64,000 nucleotides of DNA from Acidaminobacter sp964416305 (GTDB lineage: Bacteria; Bacillota; Clostridia; Peptostreptococcales; Acidaminobacteraceae): NCBI GenBank assembly GCA_964416305.1, contig CAYQDM010000012.1, positions 48,841-112,840 on the forward strand, written 5' to 3'. Positions 58,446 through 64,000 of this stretch are shown here, piece after piece. The translations under genes were made by a program, and so were the position numbers. Positions within the stretch are counted from its first letter, which is position 1. Every line of letters starts with the position of its first letter. A model generated the notes under the pieces. That model made no database searches, was not told the origin of the DNA, and was given only the letters and a program-made list of their open reading frames with translations.

Positions 58446-59534
58446 ATGAAGCTCGATTTTCTCAAAAGAAAGAAGTGGGTCAGACTTGAGCTGTCGAGTC
58501 AGGACGCAAGAGAGGCTGCGGCGTTAAGAGAAGCGGCGGGCTTGGGGCAGGGCCTGTCGACGCCGGCTGTTACGCCTACCCCGCCTGTGACGTCTCCATC
58601 TCATCCTGAGGGCTCATCCCATAACGCTAAAACAGCTCAAAACGTGACGGCTGCACCAAAGACTCCAGGCCCAGACGAAACCGCATGCCCAAGTTGTGGC
58701 GCGATCCACTCAAAACAGCGCTGGGAGCGCAGTTTCAAGGTCTGCGACCTGTGCGGCAAGCACGGCAGAATCAACAGTAAAGAACGCGTCGCTCATCTTG
58801 TGGATCAAGGCACCTTCAGTCCCATAGCCAAAGAGGTCACCTCGGTAGATCCCCTTGCTTTTCCCGGTTACAAGGAAAAGCTGGATAAAGCCATGATACA
58901 GTCGGAAGCTGGGGATGCCGTCCTGACCGGAACGGGTCGTATCAATGGTATTCCAGCGGCGCTTTTTATCATGGAGCCCGACTTCATGATGGGCAGCCTT
59001 GGCAGCGCGGCTGGGGAGCGGATTACGCGACTTATTGAGACTGCCATAGAGAACCGTTTGCCTGTCATAGGCTTTTGTGCCTCCGGCGGTGCCCGCATGC
59101 AGGAGGGGATTCTTTCCCTGATGCAGATGGCTAAGACGTCGGCGGCGCTTGGGCGACTATCGGCAGAGGGTCTTCCTTATATTGCGGTTCTCACGGACCC
59201 AACCACCGGCGGCGTGACGGCCAGCTACGCCATGCTGGGGGACGTGATCCTGGCAGAGCCGGGCGCGCTCATTGGGTTCGCGGGCCAGCGGGTGATCGAG
59301 CAAACCATCCGCCAGAGCCTGCCCGAGGGTTTCCAAAGAGCAGAATTCCTGGTGGAGAAGGGTTTCGTCGACCGAATCGTTCACCGAGCGGAGATGAAGG
59401 CGGTTCTTGCGAAGCTCCTGAAAATGCACGGATTCGCGCCGGCGTTGGCAGAAGCTACAACTGCAGCTGCAGCTGCAGCCGCATCCATAACTGTAAACGC
59501 AAAACTTCAGGGAGGTGAAGCCCATGTCTCATAA
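58446..59534 (+). CDS. accD: acetyl-CoA carboxylase carboxyltransferase subunit beta
   Basis: A 362-residue subunit. After a variable Pro/Ala-rich region (about 28-75) there is the four-cysteine zinc motif ACPSCGAIHSK and VCDLCGKHGR near 80-105, then the carboxyltransferase domain with GTGRINGIPAALFIMEPDF, GFCASGGARMQEGILSLMQM and LTDPTTGGVTASYAMLGD. The N-terminal insertion before the zinc motif and an Ala-rich C-terminal tail (ATTAAAAAAAS) make it longer than usual. It overlaps accA by 20 bases. Confidence 0.96.
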   Translation: MKLDFLKRKKWVRLELSSQDAREAAALREAAGLGQGLSTPAVTPTPPVTSPSHPEGSSHNAKTAQNVTAAPKTPGPDETACPSCGAIHSKQRWERSFKVCDLCGKHGRINSKERVAHLVDQGTFSPIAKEVTSVDPLAFPGYKEKLDKAMIQSEAGDAVLTGTGRINGIPAALFIMEPDFMMGSLGSAAGERITRLIETAIENRLPVIGFCASGGARMQEGILSLMQMAKTSAALGRLSAEGLPYIAVLTDPTTGGVTASYAMLGDVILAEPGALIGFAGQRVIEQTIRQSLPEGFQRAEFLVEKGFVDRIVHRAEMKAVLAKLLKMHGFAPALAEATTAAAAAAASITVNAKLQGGEAHVS

Positions 59535-60477
59535 GCTGGATTTCGAAAAGCCCATTTTTGAGTTGGAGGAGAAGATCCAGGGGCTGCGCCAATTTGCTGA
59601 GGATAACGACCTGGACCTCAGCGCTGAAGTGCATAAGCTGGAGGACAAGGTGTCCGAGCTCAGGCGCGAGACCTTCAGCGGTCTGTCTGCCTGGGACTGT
59701 GTCCGCCTTGCACGCCATCCGGGCAGGCCGACTACCATGGACTTCATTGAGGGCATTTTCGAGGACTTTATAGAGCTCAAAGGGGACAGGGCTTACAGCG
59801 ATGATCCCGCCATGGTCGGCGGCCTGGCCATGCTGGAGGGTGTGCCGGTCACGGTGCTGGGCCATCAGAAGGGCCGGGACACCCTGGAGAACATCCGCCG
59901 GAATTTCGGGATGCCGCATCCGGAGGGCTACCGCAAAGCCCTTCGACACATGCAGCAGGCAGAGAAGTTTGGGCGGCCGGTTGTTACCTTCATAGACACC
60001 GCCGGTGCTTACTGCGGTCTGGGTGCTGAGGAACGGGGCCAGGGGCAAGCCATTGCCAGCAACCTGATTGCAATGGCGGGGCTTAAAGTCCCGGTCATCT
60101 CCGTGGTTATTGGAGAAGGCGGCAGCGGCGGCGCTCTTGGTATAGGTGTAGCTGACCGGGTTGCTATGCTGTCCAGTGCGGTTTACTCCGTCATCTCGCC
60201 GGAAGGCTTATCCAGTATTTTATGGAAGGACGCGACAAAGGCAAGCGAGGCGGCATCTGTAATGAAAATGACTGCCAGGGATATTGAAGCCCTTGGCGTC
60301 ATTGATGCCATTATTGAGGAGCCTCTCGGCGGCGCCCACCGGCATCAGGCAGAGACGGTGGAGGCGGCTGGCAAGTGGATTAAGCAAACCCTGGATGAAC
60401 TGAGGGCGATGCCGCTGGAGGCTCTCCTTGAAGCCAGGTATGGCAAGTATCGAGGAATGGGGCAGTACAAGGGATAA
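59515..60477 (+). CDS. accA: acetyl-CoA carboxylase carboxyltransferase subunit alpha
   Basis: A 320-residue subunit, with an ATG at 59524 (MSHKLDFEKPIFELEEKIQ, after GGGAGGTG) as the better start within the annotated frame. Motifs are WDCVRLARHPGRPTTMDFIEG, here in part as RHPGRPTTMDFI, FIDTAGAYCGLGAEERGQ and GEGGSGGALGIGVADRV. With AccD it transfers carboxyl from biotin to acetyl-CoA. It ends the acc operon; two palindromes follow. Confidence 0.96.
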   Translation: MKPMSHKLDFEKPIFELEEKIQGLRQFAEDNDLDLSAEVHKLEDKVSELRRETFSGLSAWDCVRLARHPGRPTTMDFIEGIFEDFIELKGDRAYSDDPAMVGGLAMLEGVPVTVLGHQKGRDTLENIRRNFGMPHPEGYRKALRHMQQAEKFGRPVVTFIDTAGAYCGLGAEERGQGQAIASNLIAMAGLKVPVISVVIGEGGSGGALGIGVADRVAMLSSAVYSVISPEGLSSILWKDATKASEAASVMKMTARDIEALGVIDAIIEEPLGGAHRHQAETVEAAGKWIKQTLDELRAMPLEALLEARYGKYRGMGQYKG

Positions 60478-60492
60478 TAGGGCGAATGTAAG

Positions 60493-60514
60493 CTTGGTGT
60501 AAATTTACACCAAG
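60493..60514. repeat. perfect 22-base palindrome
   Basis: CTTGGTGTAAA and TTTACACCAAG abut with no loop, 16 bases after accA. It can act as a partial terminator but lacks a T run. Confidence 0.75.
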
Positions 60515-60535
60515 GCCTGGTACAGAGATGAAGTT

Positions 60536-60572
60536 GGGGTCAGGTACAGAGTTTAACTCTGTACCTGACCCC
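60536..60572. repeat. perfect 18-bp hairpin of the GGGGTCAGGTAC type
   Basis: Arms GGGGTCAGGTACAGAGTT and AACTCTGTACCTGACCCC are exact complements around a single base. The preceding CTGGTACAGAGATGAAG repeats part of the arm. Such palindromes are common REP-like repeats in anaerobic Firmicutes and other bacteria. The gap to the next gene holds nothing else. Confidence 0.85.
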
Positions 60573-60739
60573 GAATTCGTTTTTGTGATTTCGCTTGTGT
60601 CGATGGGTTACCTTAACATACCTAAACTTTAATAATTTATAATTTTCCAGTCTGTTATAATTAAAGAAGATAATGTATTTTGCGATCTCATTTTGAGCAA
60701 CCTATAATTGATAAAGATCGAGTTCACAAGGAGGACAAT

Positions 60740-61072
60740 ATGACCAACTTTCTTAATCTTGGCAGCATCATTCTAGGATTGACTGCCTGGGCTCTCCCTA
60801 TAGCGAAACTGATGGGGTATCGACAGCACGATCCTAACAATTAGTCGGTCTTCACTATTCTGAGCCTAAGCACTGCGGCTGTTGCGCTTCTGTTTCAGAT
60901 TATGTACACCAATCACCTAGTCAGTATTGAGGATTGGTCGGCATTGATAGATACTTCAAGGGTGGTCTCTTTCGTATCCACAGTGCTGATCGCAGTGACA
61001 ATTTTACTTAATTTTCTTAGTTTCAGGGTATATCACCACCGAATGAGTGCACCGGAGAAAGAAGATCTATAA
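60740..61072 (+). pseudogene. small three-helix membrane protein interrupted by TAG
   Basis: From an ATG behind AAGGAGGAC the frame reads NFLNLGSIILGLTAWALPIAK, stops at TAG (60842-60844, codon 35) and continues in the same frame to 61072 as SVFTILSLSTAAVALLFQI and further helices, ending in charged residues. The family as I remember it has Trp in this place (NNW), and TGG to TAG is a single change. The total would be 109 residues. A recent nonsense mutation is the simplest reading. Suppression or pyrrolysine insertion cannot be excluded but nothing here supports it. Confidence 0.7.
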
Positions 61073-61163
61073 GATTATTAATATAATTAGGCAAAAGCTG
61101 TAACAAAACCACGCACTTAAACGTTGAATATACAGAAGCTTTTGATCGAAGGCTTCTAAATAA

Positions 61164-61186
61164 GCTGATCCAAGCTCTGATGCCAA
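61164..61186 (+). repeat. GCTGAKCC...GATGCCAA repeat, copy 1
   Basis: A 23-base sequence ending AGCTCTGATGCCAA recurs with two differences at 61957. It resembles the GCTCTGGYACCAA part of the composite repeats and may be a decayed copy. The remaining gap here (61073-61262) holds no gene. Confidence 0.55.
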
Positions 61187-61262
61187 TTATACCGGTCCAG
61201 CCCCAAGAGGCGGCTATCTGGAGGTTAAACCTCAGACATCGGCTGGAAGAAAGGAGGACGTT

Positions 61263-61358
61263 ATGAGTAATAAGACCATAAGATGGATCATCATAGCGAT
61301 TGCAATCCTGATTCTTTTATTTTTTATATCTTTGATCGCCGGAAATCCACTTCTGTAA
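61263..61358 (+). CDS. 31-residue single-helix membrane peptide
   Basis: MSNKTIRWIIIAIAILILL and onward encodes one hydrophobic helix after a short basic start, with AAGGAGGACG as ribosome site at the proper distance. It is below usual annotation limits. The leader and first codons (AGGACGTTATGAGTAATAA) are repeated exactly at 63794. Function is unknown. Confidence 0.55.
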   Translation: MSNKTIRWIIIAIAILILLFFISLIAGNPLL

Positions 61359-61410
61359 AAGCGAATTTGATTAATTGGTTTTCAAAAGAATATTATTTGG
61401 AGGGATTTAA

Positions 61411-61902
61411 GTGAACCATCGCAGCTCGTTAAACCTTTTACTCCAGAAAAAGTTGCTCATTTTAGTCTGCATTGCGTTGCTTACGATATTCACAGCTTCC
61501 TGCTATAGATATCCAAAGGGGGATCCAATTCCTGATGATGATTATGATCCTACGATCCCGTCGGACGTAGTTCGGATGGACTATATGCTTTGGCTTGAAG
61601 AGGAATATACCGATTATACCCTAAGCATGAAAGTGATCAAATCCGAGGTGGATGAGCTTGAGACGCGGCGTCAAATTGAGAATTATAAAGGCAGCGAGTT
61701 CGCAAAAAGCCGTGGCTGGACGGATGACTACCTCGAGGAGCATTTTGTTGTCGCTAAAGTCAGGTACGAATGTGAGCTCGATCACAGTAAGACCGCTATG
61801 CCGGATGGTTTGCTGGAGTCCTATGTCTTTTTGGAGCGAAACCCTAAGGATGGCATTTGGTTCATTGTGGACCGCACAAATCCTGTCGAGGTCTTAGAGT
61901 AA
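61411..61902 (+). CDS. lipoprotein of unknown function
   Basis: A 163-residue protein with a GTG start behind TGGAGGG. A basic N-terminus, a hydrophobic stretch and the lipobox-like TASC near residue 30 indicate an exported lipoprotein. The mature part (about 50-163) contains LWLEEEYTDYTLSMKVIKSEVDELETR and GLLESYVFLERNPKDGIWFIVDR, resembling small secreted DUF-type domains of Clostridia with an alpha-plus-beta fold. No function is recognised. Confidence 0.7.
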   Translation: MNHRSSLNLLLQKKLLILVCIALLTIFTASCYRYPKGDPIPDDDYDPTIPSDVVRMDYMLWLEEEYTDYTLSMKVIKSEVDELETRRQIENYKGSEFAKSRGWTDDYLEEHFVVAKVRYECELDHSKTAMPDGLLESYVFLERNPKDGIWFIVDRTNPVEVLE

Positions 61903-61956
61903 GCGTGAATTGAAAATGTGACCATGTTAATGAATTAAAAGACTATATCTAAAGGT

Positions 61957-61979
61957 GCTGAGCCGAGCTCTGATGCCAA
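61957..61979 (+). repeat. GCTGAKCC...GATGCCAA repeat, copy 2
   Basis: GCTGAGCCGAGCTCTGATGC continues to CAA and runs straight into AAGGAGG, which may serve as ribosome site of the following gene. It matches the sequence at 61164 at 21 of 23 positions. Confidence 0.55.
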
Positions 61980-61996
61980 GGAGGCTATAAAAAACC

Positions 61997-63632
61997 ATGA
62001 GAAAAAGGATCACAGCTTCGATACGCCCATTACTGCTCTTGACTCTACTGACAATGGCCATGATGACGCTCCCAACCTTCAGTGTCCAGGCTGGCAGCAC
62101 AGTTAGTGTGACCCTGCCTGCCTTCAAGGTCACACTAAATGGTGAGGTCATGGATCCGGCCTACAGCCAGTACCCCGTGATAGTCTATAAAGACATCACC
62201 TATTTTCCTATGACTTATACGGATTGCCGCTTCCTTGGGCTCGAAACCAGCTGGAAAGGCCAGAAAGAAGGTCTTTTGATTGAAGCGACCGGCGTCACGG
62301 CGGCGTACAGGCCATACATAACGACTGTGAGAAACAACAGGAGCCAAACGGCCGTGATCCCTGCCTATCCAATCCAGATTAATGGACTAAAAATTGATCA
62401 AACTAAGGAACCGTATCCACTGCTTTCCTTTCGCAACATCACATACTTCCCCATTACCTGGAAATTTGGCGCAGAGGCCTTTGGGTGGGATTACCGTTTT
62501 GACCTTCAGAATGGCTTGGTGATCAAGTCGAGTAACCCAAAATTAAATCAAATACAACTTTCCGACGACTGGACTGAAGCGGCGGAGGGCATCCGGCAGA
62601 AGCCTATCGCGATCACCACTGAATATATATTATCAGGGCACGAAAGGGCGAATTATGCAGGCGCCGTTGACAGATCCACTCCGCTCGAGGCAGGTTTATC
62701 AGCTGCCCATCTGGTCTTATGGTGACGGCACCACCTATGTGAATGCGAACTTAAAGGTGTCTGATGGCGACGCGCTGCTCTCCTACCACCAAGGCGGGGC
62801 GATTATGGGATCAGACGTGCTGGTCAGTTTAAAAGAGGATGGCAGGACTGCCGTTTTGAATGACGGCTACTATTATTTTAAAGCCTTTGGGGACGACAGA
62901 CTCAGAACCTATACCGGTCCTGCCCCAAGCGGCGGCAATCTTGAGGTAAAAACATCAGCAACAGACTGGAAAAAAGTCGGAAGTTCAGACTACCTTTATG
63001 GCTGGGCATGGCGCGCAGACGCGGCCAGCAGTGGCGGTACGGGTTCTGACAGTGTTTATAAATCAGGCGATCAACTCTACCTCTTAGCCTTCGATCTGAC
63101 TAAGCCCGGCTGCACGACGGGCATTTACAGAGTGAATCTTCAGACGAATGACACAGCTCGGGTCGTTGACAGGGAAGTGCTCGGTTTCCAAATGGATGGT
63201 GAGACCTTTTATTACCAAAGTGGCGGCAGCCTCTATCACTACGCTTTAAAAGAGCGCAAAGAAACTCTGCTGAATTCTCCATTAACATCACCAAATGGCA
63301 TTCAATGGTTTACAGTCTTGAATGGATCCGTCTATTGGCAGGACGCACAGACACGAATGCTTTATGATCAGGCAGGAAAACCGGTCCAGGATGGCGCGCC
63401 GCTGCTTGAGGCTCAGCTAAAAGGAGATCAAAATGAGTTTCTGGTGTGTACCTTTGAGGATCAGCCGGTCACAATATACAAAAGCATGATTCTCGATCGC
63501 CATGGCGACGTGGTTTTCAAAACGTCCGACCAGATGAGCTCGGAGAGTATGCTGATTTCAGGGAATACCCTCTACTTCTACAATCTGACGACGGGCACCG
63601 TCTGCGTCGGGTCGCTGGCAGAGGGTTTTTAA
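61997..63632 (+). pseudogene. secreted copper-amine-oxidase-like/DUF5050-type protein with one-base frameshift
   Basis: The first part (61997-62725) encodes a signal peptide (TLLTMAMMTLPTFSVQAG) and two stalk-like repeats (VIVYKDITYFPMTYTDCRFLGLET and LSFRNITYFPITWKFGAEAFGW, cited in pieces) of the copper amine oxidase N-terminal-like type. The second part, in the next frame to 63632, continues as VYQLPIWSYGDGTTYVNANL with beta-propeller-like repeats (DQLYLLAFDL, GNTLYFYNLTTG). Removing one G at 62689-62690 joins them exactly as STPLE-QVYQLPIW. The intact protein would be about 544 residues and secreted. It may be a genuine mutation or a sequencing error. Confidence 0.8.
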
Positions 63633-63697
63633 GGGTACGGTGGGAGCTTTGTCGTCAGCGAAGACTGCTCTTTGTTGAGATGGGGTGGGGGAGTGGT

Positions 63698-63749
63698 GAC
63701 CATCGGCAAAGCGCTTTAAGACTTTAAGCGCAAAGCTCTGCCGATGGTC
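63698..63749. repeat. CCATCGGC fold-back repeat, copy E
   Basis: Arms GACCATCGGCA (63698-63708) and TGCCGATGGTC (63739-63749) enclose an inner stem GCGCTT/AAGCGC, the same two-tier design as copy A. Confidence 0.85.
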
Positions 63750-63832
63750 GCGCCTTCCGCCCACCACCGCAAATATGGCAGGATCTCTGCAGTAGGACGT
63801 TATGAGTAATAAAACTTTAAGGGGGCGATGGC

Positions 63833-63967
63833 ATGCTGAATTTTGACACTGCACTCATAGTTCAAATTATTAATACAATCTTGATGGCTGCAGTTTTCTA
63901 TCTCGTTTATGCGCTGCTTTTCAAATATCCAAAGCGCAATATGAAAACTCATATTCCGCTGAAATAG
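63833..63967 (+). CDS. 44-residue membrane peptide
   Basis: ATG at 63833 after GGGGGCGATGG gives MLNFDTALIVQIINTILMAA with one strong helix and a basic tail (KYPKRNMKTHIPLK). It is a plausible small membrane protein of unknown function. A shorter frame MSNKTLRGRW begins at 63802 with a leader copied from 61255 and overlaps it. Confidence 0.5.
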   Translation: MLNFDTALIVQIINTILMAAVFYLVYALLFKYPKRNMKTHIPLK

Positions 63968-64000
63968 GTTTGCTTATTAAGGATTTAATTTAAGACTTTT

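Noticed and set aside
60842..60844. TAG as a pyrrolysine codon
   Set aside because: The position appears to correspond to Trp in the family and no pyl gene or methylamine methyltransferase is in the window; a nonsense mutation is simpler.

Overview
The window reads as a chromosomal segment of an obligately anaerobic, low-to-medium GC Gram-positive bacterium of the class Clostridia. Supporting signs are strong AGGAGG-type ribosome binding sites, lipobox and signal-peptide proteins, a four-gene [FeFe]-hydrogenase (hfs-type) operon with Rex-like operators, a class III fructose-1,6-bisphosphatase, a HesB-like selenoprotein, and detached acetyl-CoA carboxylase subunits in the order accB-accC-accD-accA. 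No tRNA, rRNA, CRISPR array, transposase or phage gene was seen.

Layout. 1-5.0 kb: a GT4 glycosyltransferase, then a two-component system followed by two exported proteins. 5.4-6.8 kb: proA on the minus strand. 7.1-11.9 kb: hydrogenase operon. 12.1-15.2 kb: PadR regulator with a FetAB-type metal ABC exporter, then a chromate-family transporter. 15.6-18.3 kb: asparaginase plus aspartate 4-decarboxylase (Asn to Asp to Ala). 18.5-26.6 kb: DUF169 protein, three-subunit molybdenum hydroxylase, a BCCT-family betaine transporter (broken by a frame change at an A8 run) and an ammonia-lyase homologue that lacks the Ala-Ser-Gly triad needed for the MIO cofactor. The last two suggest use of a trimethylated amino acid such as ergothioneine. 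26.7-32.4 kb (minus): a large BTAD/AAA/TPR regulator and katG. 32.9-37.8 kb: an unrecognised four-gene membrane/exported-protein operon. 38-43 kb: BrnQ, an ArsA-like ATPase with a small partner, and an amidohydrolase. 43-48.7 kb: ABC exporter, a PAS-GGDEF-hemerythrin protein, a DMT transporter and a YjbQ protein. 48.8-52.9 kb: heterodimeric multidrug-type ABC exporter. 53.0-54.1 kb: two HesB-like genes, one with an in-frame UGA (Sec36) and one with Cys36, behind matching promoter/operator arrangements. 54.3-60.5 kb: fbp and the acc operon with a FapR-like operator laid over the accB ribosome binding site. 60.7-64 kb: small membrane proteins and two decayed genes.

A second theme is a dense population of small non-coding repeats. 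One family is a roughly 50-65 bp fold-back element with arms GACCATCGGCA/TGCCGATGGTC; one such inverted repeat lies in frame inside an ABC transporter gene. A second family is composite: a core containing GCAAGCTCTGGYACCAA followed by one to three copies of TGTCCGCGTCACCAA, sometimes preceded by a very long perfect hairpin and accompanied by 15-16 bp tandem repeats. One copy supplies the last codons of an ABC transporter gene. All assignments come from reading the sequence and from general knowledge of protein families; nothing was searched.
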